A stretch of 64,000 nucleotides of DNA from Alcanivorax sp. 24 (GCF_004360225.1 NZ_SNUA01000006.1:124001-188000); one strand, 5' to 3'; numbered from the stretch's first letter, positions 30,483-39,228 are shown. A program made the numbers and translations. The notes: a model not told the origin generated them from the sequence alone.

Positions 30483-31250
30483 ATGGGATTTCCCAATGTG
30501 CTTTATGTCTGGGACGACCGCTTTTTATACCTGACCGAGGGGATTGCTTCCGGTTATACCCAGCGTCATACCGTTACCTTGCTGCTGTCATTGAATGACC
30601 AGCCCTTCACGCTGTGTGAATCGGACGGCGCCGTGCAGCCCTATCATGCTGCTTTGGTGGGCAAACAGGTGACCCGGTCGCTGGATGCCGGCTCGGTGCC
30701 CTTGCTGTCGCTGAATTTCGACCCGCAGAGTTATGAATATCATGCGCTTTCCGCCTTCCTGGGGGAGGAAGGGGTCAAGGCGGTGACCCTGGATGACGAG
30801 GCCTTGCCATCGGACTGGGTGCGTCGCTGTACCTGTGAGGCTTTCGAGGACGCGGCGTTTTTCCGGCTCACCACGCAGTTGCCACGCGCCATCATCGGAT
30901 ACCAACCGATTCGTATGCCCATCGACATGCGCGTCATGCACATCGCCCAGAAGATCAAAAAGGAATTGCCGCTGACCAGTACGGTGGCGGAGCTGGGGGA
31001 AGAAGTCGGGTTGTCCCAGGACCGGCTGACCCATCTGTTTTCCGAATCTCTTGGTATTTCCATAAAAAGCTATTTGTTATGGGCGAGGATGCGCCGGGCG
31101 GTGGAGTGCATTGCCCGTGGCGACACCCTGGTCAGCGTGGCCCATGATGTGGGCTTCTCCGATTCGGCTCACCTTACCCGAACATTGAAGGCGTTTTTTG
31201 GGCTGACGCCGTCGTTTCTGGCGCGGGGCATGCGCCTGCATATGAAATAG
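30483..31250 (+). CDS. AraC family transcriptional regulator
   Basis: A 255-aa protein with a divergent N-terminal sensing domain and two C-terminal AraC helix-turn-helix motifs (about 165-250: STVAELGEEVGLSQDRLTHLFSESLGISIKSYLLWARMRRAVECI, then SVAHDVGFSDSAHLTRTLKAFFGLTPS). It lies 87 nt upstream of, and on the same strand as, the penicillin-acylase-type gene, which is its probable target (inference from placement). Confidence 0.9.
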   Translation: MGFPNVLYVWDDRFLYLTEGIASGYTQRHTVTLLLSLNDQPFTLCESDGAVQPYHAALVGKQVTRSLDAGSVPLLSLNFDPQSYEYHALSAFLGEEGVKAVTLDDEALPSDWVRRCTCEAFEDAAFFRLTTQLPRAIIGYQPIRMPIDMRVMHIAQKIKKELPLTSTVAELGEEVGLSQDRLTHLFSESLGISIKSYLLWARMRRAVECIARGDTLVSVAHDVGFSDSAHLTRTLKAFFGLTPSFLARGMRLHMK

Positions 31251-31291
31251 CCGCTGCGTTCAAGCCTACCTGCCGGTACGTCCCTAGACTC

Positions 31292-31306
31292 CGTTATTCA
31301 ATAACG
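31292..31306. promoter_or_regulatory. Palindrome CGTTATTCAATAACG before the acylase gene
   Basis: A perfect 15-nt palindrome with a single central base, followed by CTTAATAAC and then the acylase RBS (GGGAG). A candidate operator for the upstream AraC regulator; untested. Confidence 0.4.
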
Positions 31307-31337
31307 CTGTCTTAATAACAAGAATGGGAGTGCTGTA

Positions 31338-33725
31338 ATGCCTTTTCCTGACCTTTATCGTCGCTACAGGGGCAGTTTGTCTGCCGCTTGCGTGTTATCC
31401 GTCGCGGTCGCCTTGAGCGGCTGTGGCAGTGATTCCTCTTCCAATCGGTCCTCGATTTCCTACAACGCCACCATCGAGCGCACCACCCAGGGTATCCCTC
31501 ATATCAGTGCTGACGACTATCGTGGCCTTGGGTATGGCCACGGCTATGCCATTGCCGAGGATAACCTGTGTGTACTGGCGGACGCCTATGTGACCTTCCG
31601 TGGGGAACGGTCACGGTATTTCGGCGCGGATGACCCGGCGGCGGTCACGGGGACGTTCGGGACGCCGTCGAATCTGGAAGCGGATTTCTTCTTCCGTTTT
31701 GTCGTCAATGACCAGCAGGTCGAGGATTTCATGGCGGAGCAACCGCGGGAAATGCGCGATCTGTCCGATGGCTTCGCGGTGGGTTATAACCGCTATCTGA
31801 ATGAAATCAAGGCCGGCCAGCATGTCGGTCGCCATGCTGATTGCCGTGACGCGGAATGGCTTGACGAAATCGATGAGAAGGCGGTGTTCCGCCGTCTGGT
31901 GGCACTGAATCTGGCGGCCAGTTCCGCCAACTGGGTCGAGGAAATCGTTGCGGCGGCGCCCCCTTCAGCGCCGGAGCAGCAGCGTCTGCGCGGTAATTTC
32001 AGTGACGGTGACGGCGAGATCGATTTGGATCCGGAGCGGTTCCAACTGGGGCGTGAATTCGGTATTGGTAGCAACACTTATGCCTTTGGCGGCGATTACA
32101 CCGAGGATGGCCGGTCGCTGAATTTCGCCAATCCACACTGGTATCTTGAAGGCGTGGATCGCTTTTATCAGATGCACATGACCTTGCCGGGCAAACTCGA
32201 TGTGGCCGGGGTGTCCATCATGGGCGCGCCCATGGTGCTGTTGGGCTTCAACAACAATGTGTCCTGGTCGCATACGGTGTCCACCGCGCGGCGGTTCACG
32301 CTTTATCGTCTCGCCTTGAAGGACGGCGACCCGACCACCTACATCAAGGATGGCGTGGAGCAGCCGCTGCAAGAGGAAACCATCACCGTTCAGGTGCTGC
32401 AGGAGGACGGTTCTCTGGCGCCGGTGTCCCGCACGCTGTATCGTTCCGAGTACGGTCCGATGATCAACCTGTCGTCGCTGCATCCGGCGCTGGCCTGGAG
32501 TACCAGCCAGGCGTTCACGCTGCGTGACGTGAACCTGGAGAACACTCGCTCGTTCAAGAACTTCTTCGCCTTCGGCCATGCCGGCTCGCTGGATGAGTTC
32601 GTCGCCGCCATCAAACAGTACGTCGGTATCCCCTGGGTGAATACCTCCGCTATCGGCCGTGACAACAGCAACGCACTGTATTCCGACGTCACCGCGGTTC
32701 CCAACGTCCCTGACAGCATGTTGGCGGGTTGCCTGGTGCCCACCCTGGGGCCGGTCATCATGCAGGCGGTACCAGGGCTGCCGCTGCTGGATGGCAGCCG
32801 TTCCGAATGCGACTGGAAAACCGATGGGGATTCCGCCGCGCCGGGGACCTTCGGTCCGGCCAATCTGCCGATGCTGCTGACCACGGATTACATCGCCAAC
32901 ATGAACGACAGCTACTGGCTGAGCAGCCCGGACCAGCCGCTGACCGGCTATGCCGGCATCATCGGCCAGGAAGACTATGAGCAAAGCCTGCGTACCCGTA
33001 TGGGGCATATTCTGGTCGAGGATCCGGCACTCGGAAATGGTGGGCTTGGCACCGGTAATGCCAGCAGTGAAACCATCCGGGATCTGGTATTGAACAGTCG
33101 TAACCTGAGCGCCGAACTGTTGAAAGCGGATGTATTGCCGTTGGTTTGCCCGGGTGATACCGCCGATGAAGCTGAAGCCTGTACCGTACTGACTAACTGG
33201 GATAACACCGGCAACCTGGATGCGGCTGGTGCTCATATCTGGAGCGCGTTCTGGCTCAAGATCCGCAACCAGGATGAACTTTACGCCAATCCGTTCAACG
33301 CGGAAGATCCGATACACACACCGAATGGTCTGAATACCGGTAACGCGGATGTGGTTGCCGCCGTGGAAGCCGCTTTCTCCGAGGCCGTGCAGGAAGTGGT
33401 GGACTCCGGCGTGGCTCTGAACGCCAAGGTCCGTGACTGGCAGAAGTACGCCAAGACTGGCACCGACATTCCACAGTTCGGCGGTGAAGGCTATGAAGGC
33501 TACTTCACGGTGCTGCGCAACACTTACATGCACGTGGTGGACTTCCCGGAAGGCGAACCGGTGCGGGCTTACACCATGCTCACTCACGCGGTGACCACGG
33601 ACCCGGCCAGCCCCTATTACAGCGAGGCCACCGAGGATTATTCCGAGAAAACATGGCTTGAGTTCCCGTTCACCGAGGAACAGATCAAGCAACAGAGCAT
33701 CTCCATCACCGAATTGAGCCAGTAA
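31338..33725 (+). CDS. Penicillin-acylase family (Ntn-hydrolase) lipoprotein
   Basis: A 795-aa secreted N-terminal nucleophile hydrolase related to acyl-homoserine-lactone, aculeacin and penicillin acylases, made as a precursor that self-cleaves into alpha and beta chains. The N-terminus carries a lipobox (VALSGC). The predicted nucleophile is Ser245 in GIGSNTYAFGGD, corresponding to the GSNAWA of AHL acylases, with the following FANPHWYLEG block. The beta chain includes NNNVSWSHTVSTARR. The natural substrate is unknown: an N-acyl amide, AHL or lipopeptide. The neighbouring AraC gene suggests inducible expression. Confidence 0.88.
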   Translation: MPFPDLYRRYRGSLSAACVLSVAVALSGCGSDSSSNRSSISYNATIERTTQGIPHISADDYRGLGYGHGYAIAEDNLCVLADAYVTFRGERSRYFGADDPAAVTGTFGTPSNLEADFFFRFVVNDQQVEDFMAEQPREMRDLSDGFAVGYNRYLNEIKAGQHVGRHADCRDAEWLDEIDEKAVFRRLVALNLAASSANWVEEIVAAAPPSAPEQQRLRGNFSDGDGEIDLDPERFQLGREFGIGSNTYAFGGDYTEDGRSLNFANPHWYLEGVDRFYQMHMTLPGKLDVAGVSIMGAPMVLLGFNNNVSWSHTVSTARRFTLYRLALKDGDPTTYIKDGVEQPLQEETITVQVLQEDGSLAPVSRTLYRSEYGPMINLSSLHPALAWSTSQAFTLRDVNLENTRSFKNFFAFGHAGSLDEFVAAIKQYVGIPWVNTSAIGRDNSNALYSDVTAVPNVPDSMLAGCLVPTLGPVIMQAVPGLPLLDGSRSECDWKTDGDSAAPGTFGPANLPMLLTTDYIANMNDSYWLSSPDQPLTGYAGIIGQEDYEQSLRTRMGHILVEDPALGNGGLGTGNASSETIRDLVLNSRNLSAELLKADVLPLVCPGDTADEAEACTVLTNWDNTGNLDAAGAHIWSAFWLKIRNQDELYANPFNAEDPIHTPNGLNTGNADVVAAVEAAFSEAVQEVVDSGVALNAKVRDWQKYAKTGTDIPQFGGEGYEGYFTVLRNTYMHVVDFPEGEPVRAYTMLTHAVTTDPASPYYSEATEDYSEKTWLEFPFTEEQIKQQSISITELSQ

Positions 33726-33733
33726 AACGCGAC

Positions 33734-33760
33734 GGCGCGGACGGATCGACCGTCCGCGCC
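33734..33760. terminator. Hairpin between convergent acylase and dapA
   Basis: An 11-bp G+C-rich stem (GGCGCGGACGG/CCGTCCGCGCC) with loop ATCGA, lying in the 45-nt gap between two convergent stop codons. It lacks a long U-tract but is well placed as a bidirectional terminator. Confidence 0.6.
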
Positions 33761-33770
33761 TCGCTGCCTT

Positions 33771-34649
33771 TCACCAATCCTCCTGTAACCACGGTTCCAG
33801 CGCCGCCCGTATCGCCTGGCGGCCAGGCTCGTCCAGCGCCATCATTGGCGGCCGGCATTCCTCCGTGCACAACTCCAGCAAGGAACAGGCGTATTTCACG
33901 CCGGCCGGATTGGGGGCGAGGCTCAATGCCTGAATCAACGGAGTCAGTGCTTGTTGCAAGCGGGTCGCGGTGGCGAAGTCGTTGTCGCGGCAGGCGTCCT
34001 GCAATTGCCGGCTTGCGCGGGGCAGGATATTGGCGATAACGCTGATCACGCCCTGTCCCCCCATGGCGTTATAGGCCGCCGAAGTGCAGTCATCGCCGGA
34101 AAGCCAGATGAAGTCGTCGCCAATGAGGGCACGTTCCTGCGCCGGCCGGGCCAGGTCGCGGCAGGCATCCTTGACGCCGATCACCCGTTCCAGGACAGCC
34201 AGGCGTGCCATGGTTTCCGGTTGAATATCGACGATGGTGCGGGGAGGAATGTTGTAAATCAGGAGGGGGAGGTCGCTGTTGTCATGCAGGTATCGGAAAT
34301 GGTGGTACAGCCCCTCCTGATTGGGCCGGTTATAGAATCCGGTGGCGCAGAGTGCCGCATCCGCGCCGCACTCCCGGGCGATGTTCACCCACTGCAACGC
34401 GGCTATGGGATCGTAGGACGTGGCGCCGGCGATGACCGGTAGCCGGCCCGCCACATATCGGCACACTTCCTCCAGCAGCTGTCCGTATTCCTGCTTTGAC
34501 AAAGTGGGCGCCTCACCGGTGGTGCCGGCGATCACCAGGCCTTCGGTGCCGCCAGTCAGATGCAGATCGAGACAGCGCCGCAAAGCGGGGACGTCGATCC
34601 GGTAATCCTGAAAGGGAGTGATCAGCGCGACCAGGGAACCTTCAAACAT
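33771..34649 (-). CDS. dapA: 4-hydroxy-tetrahydrodipicolinate synthase DapA
   Basis: Condenses pyruvate with aspartate semialdehyde, the first committed step to diaminopimelate and lysine. 292 aa, as in E. coli. The pyruvate-binding GTTGEAPTL, catalytic tyrosine in YNIPPRT and Schiff-base lysine in GVKDACRD are present. ATG 34649 has AAGGAA 10 nt upstream; the longer open frame beyond it has no similarity and crosses a terminator. Its 5' leader carries a candidate attenuator. Confidence 0.96.
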   Translation of the reverse strand: MFEGSLVALITPFQDYRIDVPALRRCLDLHLTGGTEGLVIAGTTGEAPTLSKQEYGQLLEEVCRYVAGRLPVIAGATSYDPIAALQWVNIARECGADAALCATGFYNRPNQEGLYHHFRYLHDNSDLPLLIYNIPPRTIVDIQPETMARLAVLERVIGVKDACRDLARPAQERALIGDDFIWLSGDDCTSAAYNAMGGQGVISVIANILPRASRQLQDACRDNDFATATRLQQALTPLIQALSLAPNPAGVKYACSLLELCTEECRPPMMALDEPGRQAIRAALEPWLQEDW

Positions 34650-34696
34650 ATCGGAAATTCCTTGTGTTAAGGATCGGGGGCGCTGGCAGGCAATAA

Positions 34697-34729
34697 AAAA
34701 CCCGGTCGCGCCATCCGCGACCGGGTTTT
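34697..34729 (-). terminator. Strong intrinsic terminator in the dapA leader
   Basis: Read on the minus strand: a 14-bp perfect stem (AAAACCCGGTCGCG paired with CGCGACCGGGTTTT), 5-nt loop, then a TTTTTT run, 47 nt before the dapA start codon. Its position between a leader and the gene it would control is the layout of an attenuator rather than of an end-of-operon terminator. Confidence 0.85.
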
Positions 34730-34755
34730 GTTTAAGATCTGACGTCAGTGGTGAT

Positions 34756-34839
34756 TCAGACTTTTTCCATGCGGCACCCGGCCTGGACATCGGAGGTCCG
34801 TTTCTTGGCCTGGCGTTTATTGGAGAAAGTCGGGTGCAT
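34756..34839 (-). CDS. Possible 27-aa Lys/Arg-rich leader peptide of dapA
   Basis: A short frame (28 codons with stop) ends 26 nt before the terminator. It contains NKRQAKKR at codons 7-14 and has 5 Lys and 4 Arg in 27 residues. Its RBS is poor, the main weakness. Sequence at its start (GCACCCG) can pair with sequence near its end (CGGGTGC), and that same region (GGCCGGGT) can pair with the terminator's 5' arm (ACCCGGTC, one G-U). This is the arrangement expected for ribosome-mediated attenuation. Inference only. Confidence 0.4.
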   Translation of the reverse strand: MHPTFSNKRQAKKRTSDVQAGCRMEKV

Positions 34840-34873
34840 CGGTGTGAGTCTGAATTGACACTGTCGAGGCCCG

Positions 34874-34903
34874 ACTTTAGCAGTGGCCGGAACGATCGGT
34901 CAA
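34874..34903 (-). promoter_or_regulatory. Candidate sigma-70 promoter for the dapA leader
   Basis: On the minus strand, TTGACC and TAAAGT (preceded by TG, an extended -10) are separated by 18 nt. Transcription would begin near 34867, about 28 nt before the leader-peptide ATG. Confidence 0.45.
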
Positions 34904-35011
34904 TCGGGATTGCCGGCGTCGCGCGCTTCCCGATGGGGGCTTTGATAGACTTGGTCAATAATTTCGGATGGTGACGGGGCCGATCGGGAACCGCGGCAGG
35001 AGGAATTCGGC

Positions 35012-35440
35012 TTGGATGTATTGAATGAGCTGTCTCAGGCTCTGGACGGCGTGTTGATCCGTCTGCGTCGGGAGCTGCGCGACGGGTTGCGCCGCGAGGG
35101 CATACGCTTGCCGCCACCGGCGGTGCAGGTGCTGTTGCTGCTGCAACGGCGCGGGGCGATGGGGATGCGCGATGTGGCGGCGTGCTCCGGCAGGGACAAG
35201 GGCCAGTTGACCCGGTTGGTGACCGCCTTGGTGGAAGAGGGGTTGGTGGAACGCCAGGTCAATGACCTGGACCGCCGCGCCGCCAGGGTCTCGCTGACCG
35301 CCAAGGGTTTGAGCACGGCATCTCTTTGCGCCCGCATCGAACGGCGCGCGCTGCACCATCTCTGTGAGCCGTTGTCCGCTTCCGATCAGGCCTCCCTGAC
35401 GCGGCTGCTGCGTCGCTGTCTGCAGGAAGATGAAGGTTGA
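35012..35440 (+). CDS. MarR family transcriptional regulator
   Basis: A 142-aa winged-helix regulator. It shows PPPAVQVLLLLQRRGAMGMRDVAACSGRDKGQLTRLVTALVEEGLVERQVNDLDRRAARVSLTAKG, covering the recognition helix and the DxR wing (DLDRR). TTG at 35012 is used because AGGAGG lies 8 nt before it and no in-frame ATG is near. It is followed 143 nt later by an alpha/beta hydrolase that it may control, and is divergent from dapA. Confidence 0.88.
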   Translation: MDVLNELSQALDGVLIRLRRELRDGLRREGIRLPPPAVQVLLLLQRRGAMGMRDVAACSGRDKGQLTRLVTALVEEGLVERQVNDLDRRAARVSLTAKGLSTASLCARIERRALHHLCEPLSASDQASLTRLLRRCLQEDEG

Positions 35441-35540
35441 AGGCCATGCCGGCGGGGCCAAACCGATGGGGATGGCTTGTTGACCTTCGTGGCCTTGCTT
35501 ACCCTTTAATCCGTTATCGCGTCGGCGCTCCGAGATCGGG

Positions 35541-35572
35541 GGCGGGACGAAAGTAGTGTGAACAGGTCCTAA
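35541..35572 (+). repeat. Half copy of the AGTAGTGTGA palindromic element
   Basis: GGCGGGACGAAAGTAGTGTG followed by AACAGGTCCTAA closely matches the right arm of the long palindrome at 57978-58011. Only one arm is present. The end of the copy (TAAGGAG) supplies the ribosome binding site of the hydrolase gene. Confidence 0.7.
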
Positions 35573-35583
35573 GGAGCGTCCAG

Positions 35584-36546
35584 GTGTCATCCGGAATCAT
35601 CAAAAGCAATGGTATGGAGCTGTACTACGACGCCCGCGGGCCCGAGGACGGCGAGCCGATCCTGTTCATCATGGGGTTGTCCGCCCAGTGGGTGTTCTGG
35701 CCGGAGGCGCTGCTGAATGATCTGGCGCGACGCGGTTACCGGGTGATCGCTTTTGATAACCGGGACGCGGGGATGTCCACCGCCATTCGCGCGCCGATCC
35801 GGCAGGGGCCGGTGGGCGCTATGGCGCGTTATATGCTGGGGATGCCGGTGGCGGCGCCGTACACGCTGGTGGATATGGTGGCGGATACCGTCGGCCTGCT
35901 GGATGCTCTCGGCATTGCCAGGGCGCATTTGGTGGGCGCTTCCATGGGCGGCATGATCGCGCAGCTGACCGCGGCGACCCGGAGTGACCGGGTGCTCAGC
36001 CTCACCTCGATCATGTCCAGCAATAACAGCCCGTTTCTGCCGCCACCGAAGCCGGCGGCGTTGAAGACCCTGGTGGCGCCGAAAGTGAAAGTGGAAACCC
36101 TGGACCAGTATCTGGCGTTTGGCCGTGACATGATGAGCAGGATCGGCGGCACCCTGCCGCAGGATCAGCAGGACCTGGAGCGGGCGTTTCGGCAGAGTTG
36201 GGAACGTGGCTTGAATCCGCGCGGCATCCGTAATCAATTCATGGCCATTCTCGCCACCGGCAGCCTCAACCGGTATTTGCGCCGGGTCCAATGCCCGGCG
36301 CAAATCATTCATGGGGGCAGTGATCCGCTGATCCGCCCCGCCGGCGGCAAGGCCTCGGCCAAGGCGATTCCCGGTGCCCGACTGGCGATTCTGGAAGGGA
36401 TGGGCCATGACCTGCCACCCGCCGTGTTGCCGCGTGTCGGAGAACTGATTGCCGCCACCGCGCGCCGCGCCGGGGCATCACGCCCGCTGGGTGGGGAAGG
36501 TGAGCACCTGGCGGATGTCGCGGTATCCGTGGATGGCCATCAATAG
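35584..36546 (+). CDS. Alpha/beta hydrolase
   Basis: A 320-aa alpha/beta-fold hydrolase. It has the oxyanion-region LFIMGLSAQ, the nucleophile elbow GASMGG (about residue 122), a lid segment and the C-terminal histidine in EGMGHDLP. It is close to lipolytic or proline-iminopeptidase-like hydrolases; the substrate is unknown. The start is GTG, 7 nt after AAGGAG. Its 3' end overlaps the convergent epmA gene by 69 nt, so the last residues, which lack similarity, may be poorly constrained. Confidence 0.88.
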   Translation: MSSGIIKSNGMELYYDARGPEDGEPILFIMGLSAQWVFWPEALLNDLARRGYRVIAFDNRDAGMSTAIRAPIRQGPVGAMARYMLGMPVAAPYTLVDMVADTVGLLDALGIARAHLVGASMGGMIAQLTAATRSDRVLSLTSIMSSNNSPFLPPPKPAALKTLVAPKVKVETLDQYLAFGRDMMSRIGGTLPQDQQDLERAFRQSWERGLNPRGIRNQFMAILATGSLNRYLRRVQCPAQIIHGGSDPLIRPAGGKASAKAIPGARLAILEGMGHDLPPAVLPRVGELIAATARRAGASRPLGGEGEHLADVAVSVDGHQ

Positions 36547-37416
36547 CCGTTCCACCCCCATGGCCACGCCACTGCAGGGGGGCAGGCCGGCTTGCAGCGC
36601 GGCCAGAAGATGCGGGTCCGGTGCCATGGCGTGGTCACCGTGTCCGGCACGCTGTTGGTTGTCGGCGGCGAAGCGCCGGGCCTGCTCGCCGGCGTCGGTC
36701 AATTCCTGATAGCCGTTGGCCAGCTCCAGGCCGCCGTGGTAAATCTCGAAGCGCCGTGCCACCGGCACGCCGTCCTCATCCTCCCGCACCTGAGCCAGCG
36801 CCGCCGCCCAGGCGGGGAAGTCGGTGACCACGGTGAGGGTGGCCGGATCCAGGGCGGTTTCCACTTGTGTCGCCATCAGGAAGTCCGCTGACTGGCCGTG
36901 ATCCAGACCCTGCGGCGCGCCGGCCTCGACGGCGGCGGTCACCAGCGCCGCTGGCGGACAGGTCAGTGGATCCAGCCCGGTCACTTCGGCGAACAGGTGC
37001 CGGAACGGGCGGATGGTGTGGGGACAGCGGAGCCACTGGCCTAACAGCGCAAGGCACTCGTCGATCAATTGTTCCAGAGAGAAACCGGGCCGATACCACT
37101 CCAGCATGGTGAATTCCGGATTGTGGCGGGGGCCGGCCTCACCGTGACGGAACACCCGGGACAACTGGTAGATCGGGCCGCTGCCGGCGGCCAGCAGCCG
37201 CTTCATGTGGTACTCCGGCGAGCTCTGCAGCCAGCCGTAGCCGGGCACTTCGATGCAATGGATGTGCGGGTCGGTGACGCCGTGAGTGGCCAGGGCGGGG
37301 GTTTCCACCTCCAGCACGCCACGGTCGGCAAAAAAAGCGCGTACCGTGCTCAACAGCTCGGCGCGCGCTTTCATGGCCTCCAGGGAGGCGGCGGGCTGCC
37401 AGATCCGGGATGACAT
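36478..37416 (-). CDS. epmA: EF-P--(R)-beta-lysine ligase EpmA (GenX/PoxA)
   Basis: A 312-aa class II lysyl-tRNA-synthetase-like enzyme without anticodon-binding domain; it attaches (R)-beta-lysine to Lys34 of EF-P. Class II motif 2 is present as FRHGEAGPRHNPEFTMLEWYRP, and motif 3 as GVAMGVERLLM. It is encoded 34 nt downstream of efp on the same strand. With efp and epmB it completes the beta-lysylation pathway needed to translate polyproline stretches. Confidence 0.96.
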   Translation of the reverse strand: MSSRIWQPAASLEAMKARAELLSTVRAFFADRGVLEVETPALATHGVTDPHIHCIEVPGYGWLQSSPEYHMKRLLAAGSGPIYQLSRVFRHGEAGPRHNPEFTMLEWYRPGFSLEQLIDECLALLGQWLRCPHTIRPFRHLFAEVTGLDPLTCPPAALVTAAVEAGAPQGLDHGQSADFLMATQVETALDPATLTVVTDFPAWAAALAQVREDEDGVPVARRFEIYHGGLELANGYQELTDAGEQARRFAADNQQRAGHGDHAMAPDPHLLAALQAGLPPCSGVAMGVERLLMAIHGYRDIRQVLTFPTQRA

Positions 37417-37450
37417 GGTTATCCGGCGTCAGGACACGGCCAGGCGATGC

Positions 37451-38020
37451 TCAGCCTTTGATCCGACCGACGTATTCGCCGGTGCGGGTGTCCACCTTGA
37501 CCACCTCGCCCACCTGCACGAACAGCGGCACCCGGACCACCGCGCCGGTGGTGAGGGTGGCGGGTTTGCCGCCGGTGCCGGCGGTGTCGCCTTTCAGGCC
37601 GGGATCGGTTTCCACGATCTCCAACTCGACGAAGTTGGGCGCGGACACCGACAGCGGTTCACCGTTGTAGAGGGTGATTTCGCACAGGTCCTCTTCCTTC
37701 AGCCACTGCTTGGCGTCGCCCACGGCGGCGGCATCGGCGGCTTTTTGCTCGAAGCTCTGCGGATCCATGAAGTGCCAGAACTCGCCATCGCTGTAGAGAT
37801 ACTGCATCTCCACGTCCATGACGTCGGCGCCTTCCAGGCTGTCCCCGGACTTGAAGGTCCGTTCCCAGACCTTACCGCTTTTCAGGTTGCGCAGTTTGAC
37901 CCGGTTGAATGCCTGGCCCTTGCCGGGCTTGACGAACTCGTTCTCGATGATGGAACAGGGGTCCCCATCAAGCATCACTTTCAAGCCGGACTTGAATTCA
38001 CTGGTAGAATAGTTGGCCAT
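37451..38020 (-). CDS. efp: Elongation factor P
   Basis: A 189-aa translation factor that relieves ribosome stalling at polyproline. The KOW-like domain I contains the modification loop VKPGKGQAF with Lys34 at the E. coli position; domains II and III follow. ATG 38020 has GGAAAGGG upstream. The start faces epmB's start across only 31 nt, so promoters of the two divergent genes must overlap or extend into coding sequence. Confidence 0.97.
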   Translation of the reverse strand: MANYSTSEFKSGLKVMLDGDPCSIIENEFVKPGKGQAFNRVKLRNLKSGKVWERTFKSGDSLEGADVMDVEMQYLYSDGEFWHFMDPQSFEQKAADAAAVGDAKQWLKEEDLCEITLYNGEPLSVSAPNFVELEIVETDPGLKGDTAGTGGKPATLTTGAVVRVPLFVQVGEVVKVDTRTGEYVGRIKG

Positions 38021-38051
38021 AAACCCTTTCCGTTGATTCAGGAATCTTTCG

Positions 38052-39080
38052 ATGGCGTTACAAAGGTTGGCCATGATAACGCAGGAGGCCGACGGTTGGC
38101 AGGTGCCGGAGTGGCGCCGGCAGCAAGCGGATCTGGTCACTGATCTGGACCGCCTCTGCGAACTGCTGGAACTGGACCGTGCCGAACTGGCCGCCGGGGC
38201 CGATCCGGACAGTGATTTTCCCCTGCGCGTGCCACGGGCCTATCTGGACCGGATCGAAAAGGGCAATCCCGAGGATCCGCTGCTGAGGCAAGTGCTCGCG
38301 CACCGCGATGAACGCCGCGAGGTGCCGGGCTACGGGCCGGATCCGCTGGATGAAAGCGTGCATACACCGGTACCGGGGGTGCTGCACAAGTACCACGGGC
38401 GCGCCTTGCTGGTGGTGACCGGCGCCTGCGCGGTGCACTGCCGCTATTGTTTCCGCCGTCATTTTCCCTATCAGACCCATCTCAGCGGCGGACGCTGGCG
38501 GGCGGCGCTGGACTGGCTGGCGCGGCGTGAGGATATTCAGGAAGTGATTCTCAGCGGCGGTGACCCGCTGACCTTGAGTAACGACCGGTTGCGGCGGTTG
38601 CTGGATGAACTGGCGGCTTTGCCGCATCTGCGCCGGCTGCGCGTGCACACGCGCACGCCGGTGGTGCTGCCGGCCCGGCTGGATCAGGAACTGATCGAAT
38701 TGCTGGCCCGGCCGCGTTGGCGTACCACGGTGGTGTTTCATGCCAATCATGCCCGGGAGATCTCTCCAGAACTGGCGGTGGCCTGTGCCGATCTTGGCGC
38801 GGCGGGGGTCACCCTGCTGAACCAGTCGGTGTTGCTGGCCGGGGTGAACGACGACAGCGATGCCCTGGTGGACTTGTCCGAGGCCTTGCACGAGGCGCGG
38901 GTGCTGCCCTATTACCTGCACCAGCTGGACGCGGTGGCCGGCGCCGCGCATTTCGCCGTGGACGACCGGCGGGCCCTGGCGCTGGTGCGGGAAATGCGTG
39001 GGCGCTTGCCTGGTTTTCTGGTGCCGCGGCTGGCGCGGGAGGAGCCCGGGGAGGACGCCAAGACGGTATTGGCGGGGTGA
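38052..39080 (+). CDS. epmB: EF-P beta-lysylation protein EpmB (lysine 2,3-aminomutase-like)
   Basis: A 342-aa radical-SAM, PLP-dependent enzyme that converts (S)-alpha-lysine to (R)-beta-lysine for EF-P. The cluster motif is CAVHCRYC (C-x3-C-x2-C) near residue 128, followed by [17 protein letters not shown] and the PLP-region FHANHARE are present. It lies divergent from efp. An in-frame ATG at 38073 is an alternative start. Confidence 0.96.
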   Translation: MALQRLAMITQEADGWQVPEWRRQQADLVTDLDRLCELLELDRAELAAGADPDSDFPLRVPRAYLDRIEKGNPEDPLLRQVLAHRDERREVPGYGPDPLDESVHTPVPGVLHKYHGRALLVVTGACAVHCRYCFRRHFPYQTHLSGGRWRAALDWLARREDIQEVILSGGDPLTLSNDRLRRLLDELAALPHLRRLRVHTRTPVVLPARLDQELIELLARPRWRTTVVFHANHAREISPELAVACADLGAAGVTLLNQSVLLAGVNDDSDALVDLSEALHEARVLPYYLHQLDAVAGAAHFAVDDRRALALVREMRGRLPGFLVPRLAREEPGEDAKTVLAG

Positions 39081-39088
39081 GTCCAGTA

Positions 39089-39121
39089 CGCATACACGCA
39101 ACACGCCAGCACGCTAAACCC
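39089..39121. repeat. ACACGCAACACGC module without palindrome
   Basis: ACGCATACACGCAACACGCC followed by AGCACGCTAAACCCA matches the module beside copy E (55637-55668). About 35 nt further on, GTTGTGCCACAACGGTGGGG (39156-39175) resembles the CCCACGGTTGGGG module. The central palindrome is missing: a partial copy. Confidence 0.55.
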
Positions 39122-39228
39122 AAAGACGATGAAAACGTCATGCCGGGCGGGTTGTGCCACAACGGTGGGGCGGCATTAATCCAGGCGCCGTGGCGAGTTT
39201 TACATTTTCTTTTTATTCAATTAAATTC

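Larger units (their letters stand above)
34650..35011. other. dapA/marR divergent intergenic region
   Basis: 362 nt holding, from dapA outward, the leader terminator, the possible leader peptide, several mutually complementary segments (including a 9-bp pair ATTCAGACT/AGTCTGAAT near 34754-34761 and 34847-34855) and the candidate dapA promoter. No other gene is apparent. Confidence 0.6.

Noticed and set aside
31965-33692. 575-codon minus-strand frame opposite the acylase
   Set aside because: The plus strand has signal peptide, nucleophile motif and family similarity; the antisense frame has none.
31338-33725. Beta-lactam resistance gene
   Set aside because: Penicillin-acylase fold alone does not indicate beta-lactam hydrolysis; the motif is closer to AHL-type acylases.
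34650-35117. N-terminal extension of DapA by about 156 residues
   Set aside because: No similarity to DapA, no RBS, and it would cross a strong intrinsic terminator.
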